From contig NZ_JANKHH010000003.1 of the NCBI RefSeq assembly GCF_024626475.1, positions 62,001 to 126,000 on the forward strand: 64,000 nucleotides of DNA. Direction: 5' to 3'. Of the stretch, positions 54,008-62,726 are shown piece after piece. This stretch comes from Parerythrobacter lacustris. Lineage in GTDB: Bacteria > Pseudomonadota > Alphaproteobacteria > Sphingomonadales > Sphingomonadaceae. The translations under genes and the position numbers were made by a program. Positions within the stretch are counted from its first letter, which is position 1. Every line of letters starts with the position of its first letter. Under the pieces are notes generated by a model. That model was not told the origin of the DNA, did not search any database, and saw nothing but the letters and a program-made list of their open reading frames with translations.

Positions 54008-55294
54008 TCAATCCAGATCGATCGCCCTCTTGCCGACGATCGACACCCCGTACCCGTCGAGCGCGACGAGCGAGCGGTCGGAGTTGGTCAGCAGTTCCAT
54101 CTCGTGCACGCCGAGTTCGTTGAGGATTTGCGCGCCCACGCCGTAATCGCGCAGCGCATCCATCGGCTCGGTCGGCTCGCCTTTCAGCTTGCGCACCTGG
54201 TCGGCGATGAAGCCGCCCGAGGCGCGCGGGATCATCACGATGATGCCCGCCCCTTCGCGCCCGATGATCTCCATCGACTTGGCGAGCACGCGGTCGTCGG
54301 GGCTGTCCTTGCCGAAGATGTCGTTGAACATGTCGAGCGCATGCATCCGCACCAGCGTCGGCCTGGCAGGGTCGACATGGCCCTTCCTCAGCACGATCTG
54401 TTCGGTTCCGGTCGCGCTGTTGTAGAAGGCGAGCGCGGTCCAGTCGCCGCCCCAACGGCTGGAGAACCGCGCTTCGGCGCGCATTTCGGCGAAATGGTCG
54501 TGGCGCAGGCGGTAGGCGATGAGGTCGCGGATGGTGCCGATCTTGAGATCGTGCCTGCGCGCGAAGCCGACCAGATCGTCGAGCCGCGCCATCGTGCCGT
54601 CCTCGTTCATGATCTCGCAGATCACGCCCGAGGGGTTGAGGCCGGCGAGCCGCGAGATATCGACCGCCGCCTCGGTATGGCCGGCGCGCACCAGCACCCC
54701 GCCGTCGCGCGCGACCAGCGGGAAGACGTGGCCGGGGGTGACGATGTCGTCCGGCCCCTTGGAACTGTCGATCGCGACGCTGACGGTGCGCGCGCGGTCG
54801 GCCGCGCTGATCCCGGTGGTCACGCCCTCGCGTGCCTCGATGCTGGTGGTGAAAGCAGTCTGCATCAACTCGCGGTTGTTGCGGCTCATCGGTTCGAGCC
54901 CGAGCTGGTCGCAGCGCGCGCGGGTGAGCGAGAGGCAGATCAGCCCGCGTCCGTGCATCGCCATGAAATTGATCGCCGCCGGGGTGGCCATCTGCGCCGG
55001 GATGATCAGGTCGCCTTCGTTCTCGCGATCCTCGTCGTCGACCAGGATATACATCCGCCCGTTGCGCGCCTCGTCGATGATTTCCTCGATGCTCGCGAGG
55101 ACCGGGCGGTCGTCATTGGCCTCGAGGAAGGCTTCGAGCTTGCCGAGCGTTTCGGCGGTCGGGTTCCACTGCGGCTCGGTGCAGTCGCGCAGCGAATTGG
55201 CATGCAGCCCGGCGGCGCGGGCGATGGCGGATCGCGACATCTTGCCCGCGTCGACGAGGGTGCGGATGCGCTGCTGGATGGTGAGTTCGCTCAT
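54008..55294 (-). CDS. ribB: 3,4-dihydroxy-2-butanone-4-phosphate synthase with N-terminal HTH and degenerate GTP cyclohydrolase II domain
   Basis: A 428-residue fusion. Residues ~18-58 ([20 protein letters not shown]) form a helix-turn-helix of XRE type not found in standard RibB. The DHBP synthase domain (~68-270) has the [11 protein letters not shown] acidic loop and the GHTEAAVD region. The C-terminal GTP-cyclohydrolase-II-like part (~275-428) reads [14 protein letters not shown] and lacks the Cys set that binds zinc, so cyclohydrolase activity is unlikely. It makes the four-carbon precursor of riboflavin. The HTH may regulate a flavin-linked promoter. Confidence 0.92.
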   Translation of the reverse strand: MSELTIQQRIRTLVDAGKMSRSAIARAAGLHANSLRDCTEPQWNPTAETLGKLEAFLEANDDRPVLASIEEIIDEARNGRMYILVDDEDRENEGDLIIPAQMATPAAINFMAMHGRGLICLSLTRARCDQLGLEPMSRNNRELMQTAFTTSIEAREGVTTGISAADRARTVSVAIDSSKGPDDIVTPGHVFPLVARDGGVLVRAGHTEAAVDISRLAGLNPSGVICEIMNEDGTMARLDDLVGFARRHDLKIGTIRDLIAYRLRHDHFAEMRAEARFSSRWGGDWTALAFYNSATGTEQIVLRKGHVDPARPTLVRMHALDMFNDIFGKDSPDDRVLAKSMEIIGREGAGIIVMIPRASGGFIADQVRKLKGEPTEPMDALRDYGVGAQILNELGVHEMELLTNSDRSLVALDGYGVSIVGKRAIDLD

Positions 55295-55318
55295 GGATGG
55301 CAGGAATATTCAGTCGAC

Positions 55319-55344
55319 TGTGATTCGTCAAACCGGGAATCACA
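55319..55344. promoter_or_regulatory. Inverted repeat upstream of ribB
   Basis: TGTGATTC (55319-55326) and GAATCACA (55337-55344) are perfect 8-base arms around a 10-base centre, 25 bases upstream of the ribB start. A candidate site for the protein's own HTH domain. Confidence 0.45.
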
Positions 55345-55362
55345 TTACAATGTGAAACCGCG

Positions 55363-55971
55363 TCAGGAGATCTGCCGCAGCGTCCCGTGGTAGGCCAGCG
55401 ATTCGCGCACCCGCGCCAGCGCGCTGCCCAGCGGATCGGGTTCGTCGAGCAGGGCGAAGCTGCCCGAGACGACATAGCTGCAATGGCCGTGGACCGAAGC
55501 AATGAGCGAGCGGGCGAAACGCGCGACGTCGAGCTCCGTATCTGCCGGCAACACAAGTGCAACCTCGTCCTCGACAATGCCTGTCAGTTCGGCGCGGTGC
55601 GCGAGGTCTTCCTCCGCCAGCGAAGCCCCGTCGGGAAGTCGATGCTCGTAGATCGCCGACCACAGTTGGGGATGGGCGAGGGCGAAGTCGAAATAGCCGC
55701 GCACCAGGCTGGCGATGCGGTCCTCTCCGCCGCGTTCGAGTGCGTCGCGCAACCATTCGGCCCACAGCGCGAAGGTGCGGGTGTTGATCGCCGCCACCAG
55801 CCCGTCGAGCGAGCCGAAGACATTGTAGATCGTCCCGACCGTGTAGCCCGCGCGCCGGGCAACCAGCCGGCCCGAGAAGCCGGCATAGCCGACCTCCGCC
55901 ATCAACCGGTGCCCTTCGCCGAGCAACAGCGCGCGCAATTGCGCCGGAGTATGATCGGATCGCCGCCCCAT
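55363..55971 (-). CDS. TetR-family regulator
   Basis: A 202-residue regulator. The N-terminal HTH (AEVGYAGFSGRLVARRAGYTVGTIYNVFGSLDGL, ~25-58) is standard TetR; the C-terminal ligand domain is typical in size. I choose the ATG at 55971, which has AGGA at correct spacing; an ATG 3 codons earlier and a TTG at 55992 are alternatives. It faces the DUF2339 gene and two TetR-type half-palindromes in the gap, so it likely represses itself and perhaps that gene. Confidence 0.88.
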   Translation of the reverse strand: MGRRSDHTPAQLRALLLGEGHRLMAEVGYAGFSGRLVARRAGYTVGTIYNVFGSLDGLVAAINTRTFALWAEWLRDALERGGEDRIASLVRGYFDFALAHPQLWSAIYEHRLPDGASLAEEDLAHRAELTGIVEDEVALVLPADTELDVARFARSLIASVHGHCSYVVSGSFALLDEPDPLGSALARVRESLAYHGTLRQIS

Positions 55972-55991
55972 GGGCAGCATCCTAGCACCCA

Positions 55992-56031
55992 ATTGAACAC
56001 TGTCTAATATTTATATTGAACATCGTTCAAT
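55992..56031. promoter_or_regulatory. Candidate TetR operators
   Basis: ATTGAAC-ATC-GTTCAAT at 56015-56031 is a perfect 7-base-arm palindrome. A looser copy, ATTGAAC-ACT-GTCTAAT, lies at 55992-56008. They are 23 bases apart in the gap between the TetR and DUF2339 genes. Confidence 0.75.
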
Positions 56032-56075
56032 TGTGCGATAAACCGTGTCCAGTTTGCGACCGGGGAGGTTTGCGC

Positions 56076-59069
56076 ATGACGGGCTTGGTGATTCTCGTGC
56101 TGGGTTTGGCAACGGTCGTCCTGTGGACCCGCGCGGATCGGCTCGACCGGCGGCTGCGCGTGATCGAACCGCGGCTCGACATGCTCGAATTTGCGCTTAG
56201 CGGATCGCGGCAAGCCGAAGCGGGCAGCGCTGTGCCCGTGCCGCAAGCGAGCGAGGCAGTCTCTGCTGCCGAGCCTGTGGCACCGCCGCCTGCGGAGCGT
56301 GACGAGGAACCTCGCCGCGCTACCATAATTCCGGCCATGCGCGAGGAGCCCGTCGTGCGCTCCGAGCCGATTGAGGAAGCTGCGGCACCGAGCGAGGAGC
56401 TCGCCGCCGAACTCGCCGAGCCCGCCGAACTGCCCAACCACCGCCGCCCGCGCTTCGATTTCGAGGACCTGTTCGGCCGCTTGCTGCCGATCTGGGCGGG
56501 CGGCGTCGCGCTCGCGGTCGCGGGGTTCTTCCTCGTGCGCTATTCGATCGAGCAGGGCCTGCTCGGCCCGACCGTCCGCACGGCGCTCGGCTTCCTGTTC
56601 GGCACCGGGCTGATCGCCGGGGCCGAACTGGCCTATCGGCAGGAACACCGGATTGCCGACCCGCGCGTGCGGCAGGCGCTCGCCGGGGCGGGCCTCGCGA
56701 CGCTCTATGCCAGCTTCTACATGGCCGGCAGCCTGTACGGGCTGATCGGACCCGGCGCGGCATTCGTCGGGCTGGCGCTGGTCACTGCGGCGGCCATCGG
56801 CCTGTCGTTCCGCTTCGGCCTGCCGAGCGCCATCCTCGGACTGGTCGGCGGATTTGCCGCGCCGGTGCTGGTCAGCAGCGACGAAACCAACCTGCCGCTG
56901 CTCGCGCTCTATCTTGCGCTCGTCACCGGGGGGCTGAGCTTCGCGGGCCAGCGGCAGGGGCGCAGCTGGCTCGCGCTCGCCGCGCTGGCGGGCGGGCTGG
57001 GCTGGGGCGTGCTGATGCTGCTGTCGGGCGTGACCGGATCGGCCGATATCGTCGCGCTCGGCGGCTACATCGTTCTGCTTGGCGCGGTCATTCCGGCCTT
57101 TACCGGAGGGCCATCCGCACCGCCGCTGCTGCGCGCCGCCATCGCTGCCATTGCCGCGTTGCAGCTGGCCGCGCTGGTCTCGATCGCGGGCTACGACCCG
57201 ACCGCTTGGTCGCTTTACCTGCTGCTCGCGGCGGCGCTCGCCTTCTTTGCATGGCGCGAACCGCGCATGCGCGAGGCGAGCGGCTTCGCTGCGCTGCTCG
57301 CGCTGTGGATGCTGGGAATGTGGAGCGATGCGCCGACGCAGGGGTTCGTCGCGGTCACCGCCGGGCTGACGGCGGTTTTCGCGCTGGTTCCGCTGGCGCA
57401 TGTCTGGCGGCGCAGCGAACGGATCACCGATGTCGCCCAGATCGTGCTTGTCCCGCTCGGCCTCGCCGCGCTGGTGTGCTTCCAGTTCTGGCGCGAGCTG
57501 GGCGAGAACGGCCTTGCATTCACCGCGCTCGGCTTTGCGGCCATCCCGACGGCCGCGTGCTGGCGCAGGTGGAAGCCCTTGGCCGAGCGGCTCGACTACG
57601 TCGCCCTGGCCCCGCTCGCCGCATCGGCAATACTGATCATCGCCGCCGGATGGTTCGTGGTGCCGCCGTGGGCGGCGCCGCTTCCGCCTGCCTTGGTAGC
57701 GGCGGGGGTCGTCGGTTTGGCCTTCCGCCGCGAACAGGGGGCCGTCTCGACCCTTGCCTGGATCGGCATCGCGCTGGCTGGCCTTGCGCTGATTGCCACC
57801 GGGATGGACGGGCAGGAGTTCGACCGGCTGGCGGCAATTCGCGAGCCGGCGATCGAAGGACAGACGCTGTTGCGCTGGTTCGCGTTGCTGCTGGCTCCTG
57901 TCCTGCTCGCGCTGCGGCCTGCCCGCACCCCGAGCCGGTTTGTCGGCGAGGTGGTCGGCACAGGAATCGCTTATGGACTTGCTGCGCAATTTTTGCCCGG
58001 CGTCGCGCTCGGCTGGTTGATGGCGGTGGCGGCGGTCGGGCTGGCTTTGCTGCCGCAGCGGCGCATGGCGGCAGCCTCGACCGCGCTGGCGATCAGCCTT
58101 GGCTGGGCGGTCGAGCCGCTCTTCATGTGGCTCACATATGCGGGCCAGTCGCTCGGGGGCGAGGCGATGCTGATGGCCGGAGAGCTGGGCTGGCGCGACA
58201 TCGCCCTGCGCATCGCGCCGCCGTTGGTGGCCCTGGGGGCGATGGCGAGGTCAGCCGATTCCGACAGCCGGGAAACCCGTGCCGCGCTGCTGGCGGGGTT
58301 CGGAATTCTGGCGGCGGTGGCGGGCCACATCGCCTTCAAGCAGGTCTTCGCCATTTCAACGCCAGAGCAGTTCATGACCTATGGCTTGGCCGAGCGGACG
58401 GTGTGGCAGGCGATCCTGATCGTCGCAGCGGCAGCGATGTATCGGTTCGCCGATCGCGTGCCCGGATTGAAGCTGGCCGCAGCACTGACCGTTGGAGCAT
58501 CGCTAGCGCACTTCACCCTCTATTCTCTGCTGCTGCACAATCCGATGGTCGTTGCCCAAGCCGTTGGTCCATGGCCGCTCGCGAACCTTGTCCTTGCGGG
58601 TTTTGCGGTTGCGCTCGGCGGTGTTGCACTGCTCCGGCAACTGGCACCGGAAGAAATGCCTCTGGCGCGCCGCGCCTGCGATGTCGCCACCATGGGGCTG
58701 ATCGTGCTGGGTGCGCTGCTGCTGCTGCGGCAGGCCTTCGCGGGCACGATCTTGCTCGATCCGCCGGTGGGCGGGACCGAGGACTTGCTGCGCTCGCTGC
58801 TCGGCATCGTGCTCGCGATCGGCTTCCTCGGGTGGGGCGCCTATCGCCAGAGCCGCAGCTGGCGTATCGGTTCGCTGGTGTTGATGCTGGTCGCGGTGCT
58901 CAAGGTCTTCCTGCTCGATGCAGCAGGACTCGAGGGGCTGGCAAGGATCGCCTCGTTCATGGCGCTCGGCTTCAGCCTGATCGGGATCGGCTGGTTCTAC
59001 ACCCGCCAGTTGTCGGGCGGGGCAGGCGAAAATCGCGGGGAGGCCAAAAAGAACGAAATGCCGTCATGA
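56076..59069 (+). CDS. DUF2339-family polytopic membrane protein
   Basis: A 997-residue protein. One span at the N-terminus (~1-20) leads to an Ala/Pro/Glu-rich linker (~50-130), and then over twenty hydrophobic helices fill the rest. This is the layout of the large DUF2339 family, whose function is unknown. The start at 56076 has CGGGGAGG upstream; an earlier in-frame start would fall in the TetR operator. It is under probable TetR control from the divergent regulator. Confidence 0.88.
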   Translation: MTGLVILVLGLATVVLWTRADRLDRRLRVIEPRLDMLEFALSGSRQAEAGSAVPVPQASEAVSAAEPVAPPPAERDEEPRRATIIPAMREEPVVRSEPIEEAAAPSEELAAELAEPAELPNHRRPRFDFEDLFGRLLPIWAGGVALAVAGFFLVRYSIEQGLLGPTVRTALGFLFGTGLIAGAELAYRQEHRIADPRVRQALAGAGLATLYASFYMAGSLYGLIGPGAAFVGLALVTAAAIGLSFRFGLPSAILGLVGGFAAPVLVSSDETNLPLLALYLALVTGGLSFAGQRQGRSWLALAALAGGLGWGVLMLLSGVTGSADIVALGGYIVLLGAVIPAFTGGPSAPPLLRAAIAAIAALQLAALVSIAGYDPTAWSLYLLLAAALAFFAWREPRMREASGFAALLALWMLGMWSDAPTQGFVAVTAGLTAVFALVPLAHVWRRSERITDVAQIVLVPLGLAALVCFQFWRELGENGLAFTALGFAAIPTAACWRRWKPLAERLDYVALAPLAASAILIIAAGWFVVPPWAAPLPPALVAAGVVGLAFRREQGAVSTLAWIGIALAGLALIATGMDGQEFDRLAAIREPAIEGQTLLRWFALLLAPVLLALRPARTPSRFVGEVVGTGIAYGLAAQFLPGVALGWLMAVAAVGLALLPQRRMAAASTALAISLGWAVEPLFMWLTYAGQSLGGEAMLMAGELGWRDIALRIAPPLVALGAMARSADSDSRETRAALLAGFGILAAVAGHIAFKQVFAISTPEQFMTYGLAERTVWQAILIVAAAAMYRFADRVPGLKLAAALTVGASLAHFTLYSLLLHNPMVVAQAVGPWPLANLVLAGFAVALGGVALLRQLAPEEMPLARRACDVATMGLIVLGALLLLRQAFAGTILLDPPVGGTEDLLRSLLGIVLAIGFLGWGAYRQSRSWRIGSLVLMLVAVLKVFLLDAAGLEGLARIASFMALGFSLIGIGWFYTRQLSGGAGENRGEAKKNEMPS

Positions 59070-59118
59070 GCGTGTCACATCACCTCGCCAATCCCCGTCG
59101 CGAAAGGGGCATGGCGCA

Positions 59119-59796
59119 GTGGAAATCGTCTCGATCTTCCTCACCGGGGAAATGGCCGACAGTCTCGACGATTTCGACAGCGGATCGAGCCGGTTCGTCT
59201 TCGCACGCCTGACACCCAAGGGGCCCAACCGGCTGGTCGAAGGGACCATGTGGGCCTTCGTCGACTGGGTGATGGACGATCTCTCGGGCCTCGAAATGGT
59301 GCGCCGTTTGCGCGCCGACCCGCGAACCAGCGACGCGCATGTGACCATGGTGCTCGAACAGGACGACGCGGAGGATCGCCGCCGTGCGCTGCGCGCCGGG
59401 GCGGACGATTATATCGTCGGGCCGCTCAATCGCACCATCGTGCTCGACCGGGTGATGGCGCTCCAGTCTAAACACCAGCGCAGCTCGACCTCGCGGATCG
59501 AGATCGGGCCGCTGTGCATCGATATGGCGGCACTGCGCGCCAGCTGGAACGACACGATTATCGATCTGCGCCCGAACGAATTCCGCCTGCTGCGCTTCTT
59601 CGTCGAGAATTCGGACAAGGTGCTCACGCGCAGCGAACTGATCGAAGGGCTGGGCAAGCAGGAACCCCCGATCGACGAGCGCACGGTCGATGTGTGGATC
59701 GGACGCCTGCGCCGCGCGCTCAAGGCGGCGGGGGCGGGCAATCCGCTGCGCACCGTCCGCTCGCTCGGCTACGTCTTCGACTCCCCGCGCGGCTGA
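59119..59796 (+). CDS. OmpR-type winged-helix regulator with degenerate receiver domain
   Basis: A 225-residue protein starting at GTG 59119. The N-terminal ~115 residues have the receiver fold, with D49 near the phosphorylation site (FVDWVMDDLSGLE), but the paired acids near residue 10 are missing (SIFLTGEMAD) and the usual Lys-Pro is replaced (VGPLNR). A canonical winged helix (~130-220, LRPNEFRLLRFFVEN...RTVDVWIGRLRRAL) follows. It likely acts without phosphorylation or through another signal. No histidine kinase is nearby. Confidence 0.88.
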   Translation: MEIVSIFLTGEMADSLDDFDSGSSRFVFARLTPKGPNRLVEGTMWAFVDWVMDDLSGLEMVRRLRADPRTSDAHVTMVLEQDDAEDRRRALRAGADDYIVGPLNRTIVLDRVMALQSKHQRSSTSRIEIGPLCIDMAALRASWNDTIIDLRPNEFRLLRFFVENSDKVLTRSELIEGLGKQEPPIDERTVDVWIGRLRRALKAAGAGNPLRTVRSLGYVFDSPRG

Positions 59797-59804
59797 TACC
59801 GACG

Positions 59805-59885
59805 CGGCACCGGCCCGCACCCCCACCCGGCCTCCCAAGACATTATGCTTTTTGGGTGGCCGGGTGGGGGTGCGGGCCGGTGCCG
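59805..59885. terminator. Long perfect inverted repeat between convergent genes
   Basis: Bases 59805-59832 and 59858-59885 are perfect 28-base complements (GGCACCGGCCC... / ...GGGCCGGTGCC) around a 25-base loop that can itself pair (CCCAA/TTGGG). It lies between the regulator and the receptor stops and probably terminates both transcripts. Confidence 0.8.
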
Positions 59886-59922
59886 TTTCCACGCAAGTGG
59901 AAGAATCGCGACACCAATGAAA

Positions 59923-59950
59923 AATGGCCGCCCCTTGCGGAGCGGCCATT
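59923..59950 (-). terminator. Rho-independent-like terminator of the last receptor
   Basis: On the minus strand AATGGCCGC (59950-59942) and GCGGCCATT (59931-59923) form a 9-base stem over a 10-base loop followed by TTTC, 22 bases after the receptor stop. Confidence 0.75.
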
Positions 59951-59971
59951 CTTCGTACCCTGGGAGAGGGA

Positions 59972-62623
59972 TCAGAATTCAGCCGAGACCGAGAAGGCGA
60001 AGCTCTGCCCGACCTTGTAGCTGTTGATGTCGATCCGGGTGGTGCCGTTGTCCTGGAATTCGAAATTGTCGCGCCCGAAGATGTTGCGCGCTTCGAATTT
60101 CAGCTCGAACGGCTGCTTCCACAGCGAGACTTCCTGCCGCACCACGAAGTCGATCGTCAGGCCCGGATCCTCGATGATGTCGGGCAGGTTGGCGGTGCCG
60201 CGGCTGGTCACCCGCTCGCTCGAGTAATTGACCAGGATGGTCGCCTGCTGGAGCTTGTCGGTGTTTTCGAGGCCCAGCTGCAGGTTTGCCATGTGGTCCG
60301 ACTGTCCGGTCAGCGCGACGCCGTCACGGAAGAAGTTGGTCGCCGGCTGCTCGGCAAACGGGAACACCCGCGCGATATCGCCCGCACCGACATTCAGCTG
60401 CGACTGGGTGTAGGTGTAGTTCGCCACCGTGACGAGGCGCTTGTTCTCCCACCAGCCGCCCCAGTCATAGAGGTCGAGCCCGTACTGCAGGTCGAACTCC
60501 GCGCCGTACAGCGTCGCTTCGGGCGCGTTGGCGAAGCCCGAAATCCGGTCGTTGTCGGAGAAGCTCGAGAACACTTCGATCGGGTTGTCGATCTTCTTGT
60601 AGAAGCCGGCCAGCGACACCCGGTTGCCGCGCCCGAAGTAATACTCCGCGCGCGCTTCCGCATTGAACAGCTCGCTGTCGACCAACGCCGGGTTGCCGTT
60701 GAACTGGCGGTTGGTTTCCGGATCGTAATAGGTCTGGAAGATCAGCTCGCGGAACTGCGGGCGGGCGATCGTCTTCGACGCGTTGACCCGGATCTGAAGC
60801 GAGTCGGTGGCTTCCCATGTGATGGTCGCCGCCGGCAGCCAGTAGTCATTGGCGAGGAAAGTCGAGCTGCCGGAATTGGACGGCACGGCGAAAACTTCGA
60901 CCGGGACGACCGATTGTTCGGCATCCTCGTAGCGCACGCCGATGTCGATCATGACCCCGCCAACCGGCTCGACCTGCCCCTTGAGGTATGCCCCGTGGAT
61001 GGTCAGCCCAGCCTGGAACGCAGGATCGGACTCGGTGCTTTCGATCAGCCCGATATCGTAGAAATCGATCACTGCATCGCCCAGCAGCAGGTCGGGGCGC
61101 AAGGCACCAACGCCGTCGGGGAAATCGCTGTTGGCGTTGATCAGGAACTGGCGCCGCTCGGAATACCGGTCGGTGTCGGTGTAGGCATAGCCCGTCGTCA
61201 GCCGCAGCCAGTCGGTCACCGGATAGCTGAGGTCGATGCCGCCGTACCACAGTTCTTCCTTGAGCTCCGAGAAGGCGACCGATGCGCTGCCGGTCTGGCG
61301 GTCGAGCACGTTGATGAAGGTATCGCCCAGCGGGTCGTTGGGGTTGTTGGTGCGGACATAGGTGAAGCTGTATTCGTACGGTGCTTCACGCTGGGTCTGC
61401 GCATAGCCGCCACGCAGGTCGACATCGAGGTCGCCAAACACCAGCTCGGCCACAATCTGGCTGTCGATCAGCTGGCGTTCGTGCCAGATCGTGTCCTGCT
61501 GGAATTCGCTGTCATCGTCCTGGAAATCCTCGCCGATCGCGAGGCGCGACTGCTTCAGCGTGTCGCGAATGAACAGGTTGGTCCAGCGGAACAGGTGATC
61601 GCCCGCTTCGAGACCGAAGCCGACCAGCCCGTTCACCAGGATGCGGTTGTCGGTCACGAAATCGGTGAAATCGGTATCGAGATCGAGATCGGCGTTGGCC
61701 GCCGTCTGCGACGTGATCGAGCGGTTGCGCCACTTGTTCGAGATCGACGCGGCGGCGATAACCCCGAAGCGGCTGGAGCCGATATCGAACGAATCGCCCG
61801 CGGTGATGCCGCCCGACCAGTTGACCGGAAGCTCGTCGACGTTTTGCGTCAGGACGAGGTTGGGATTGCCGAGCTGCTTGAGGATCGCAGCCTGGTCCAC
61901 GCCGAGGTCGGTCAGGCGCGCTCCGCTGTCGAAGAAAGCCTGAAGCGCGGGCGGGACATTGCGCGTCCCGTCGTCGAAGCCGAACCAGTCGTAATCCGAC
62001 CCGTAGTAATCGATGCCGCGCGAAAAGGTCGTCTGTTCGTCGCCGCTGATCCCGGCACTGATCTTGATGAAGCCTTCATCGGGCACGGCGCGCGTCGTGA
62101 GGTTGATCACCCCGCCGCCGAATTCGCCCGGGAAGTTGGCCGAATAGGTCTTCTGCACCAGCGAGCTGGCGATGATACTGGTCGGGAAAATGTCCAGCGG
62201 CACCACGCGGCTAAGCGGCTGCGGTGAAGGCAGCGGCAGGCCGTTGAGCAGTGCAAGCGAATAACGGTCGCCGAGGCCGCGCACGAAGACGAAGCCCTGG
62301 CCCTGCACCGAGAGGCCGGTGACACGGCCAAGCGCACCCGCGATGTCGCCCTCGCCGGTGCGGGCGATTTCCTCGCTGGTCAGGACCGAGACCACCTGGG
62401 TCGAGCTGCGGGTGACGTCGCGGTTGCGGCGGCCCGTGACGACGATTTCGCCGCCGCCGCCGGGGATCGAAATCTCCGGCTCTTCGGTCACTTCTTCGTC
62501 GACCGGCTGCTCGTCGGCTACGGCCTCTTCCTCGGGTTCAACGTCCTGAGCGAACGCCGCCACCGGGAAGGTGAGGGCGGTGGTTAGCAGGAGCAGCCCC
62601 GTCAACTGCTTGCCGGTAGACAT
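59972..62623 (-). CDS. TonB-dependent receptor
   Basis: An 883-residue receptor. The start at 62623 gives a signal peptide (1-25, cut after AFA). An acidic linker is followed by GEIVVTGRRNRD, then a plug with VRGLGDRYSLALLNGLPLPSP and FPTSIIASSLVQKTYSANFPGEFGGG, and a barrel ending SVSAEF (C-terminal Phe). This plug wording is typical of a receptor group that travels with a secreted partner protein, as here. The ligand is unknown. Followed by a terminator-like hairpin. Confidence 0.92.
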   Translation of the reverse strand: MSTGKQLTGLLLLTTALTFPVAAFAQDVEPEEEAVADEQPVDEEVTEEPEISIPGGGGEIVVTGRRNRDVTRSSTQVVSVLTSEEIARTGEGDIAGALGRVTGLSVQGQGFVFVRGLGDRYSLALLNGLPLPSPQPLSRVVPLDIFPTSIIASSLVQKTYSANFPGEFGGGVINLTTRAVPDEGFIKISAGISGDEQTTFSRGIDYYGSDYDWFGFDDGTRNVPPALQAFFDSGARLTDLGVDQAAILKQLGNPNLVLTQNVDELPVNWSGGITAGDSFDIGSSRFGVIAAASISNKWRNRSITSQTAANADLDLDTDFTDFVTDNRILVNGLVGFGLEAGDHLFRWTNLFIRDTLKQSRLAIGEDFQDDDSEFQQDTIWHERQLIDSQIVAELVFGDLDVDLRGGYAQTQREAPYEYSFTYVRTNNPNDPLGDTFINVLDRQTGSASVAFSELKEELWYGGIDLSYPVTDWLRLTTGYAYTDTDRYSERRQFLINANSDFPDGVGALRPDLLLGDAVIDFYDIGLIESTESDPAFQAGLTIHGAYLKGQVEPVGGVMIDIGVRYEDAEQSVVPVEVFAVPSNSGSSTFLANDYWLPAATITWEATDSLQIRVNASKTIARPQFRELIFQTYYDPETNRQFNGNPALVDSELFNAEARAEYYFGRGNRVSLAGFYKKIDNPIEVFSSFSDNDRISGFANAPEATLYGAEFDLQYGLDLYDWGGWWENKRLVTVANYTYTQSQLNVGAGDIARVFPFAEQPATNFFRDGVALTGQSDHMANLQLGLENTDKLQQATILVNYSSERVTSRGTANLPDIIEDPGLTIDFVVRQEVSLWKQPFELKFEARNIFGRDNFEFQDNGTTRIDINSYKVGQSFAFSVSAEF

Positions 62624-62688
62624 GGTCGATGACCCCTTCGTCACGATGAATTCCATTCGGTTCCCGGCTGTGCCGGTTGAGTGCAGCA

Positions 62689-62717
62689 GAGGCCCCGGCA
62701 CCGCGTGCCGGGGCCTC
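62689..62717 (-). terminator. Intercistronic hairpin before the last receptor
   Basis: GAGGCCCCGGCA (62689-62700) pairs perfectly with TGCCGGGGCCTC (62706-62717) over CCGCG, beginning 10 bases after the upstream gene's stop. It shares the GGCCCCGGC stem with the hairpin at 48235-48259. Confidence 0.65.
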
Positions 62718-62726
62718 CCATGCCGA

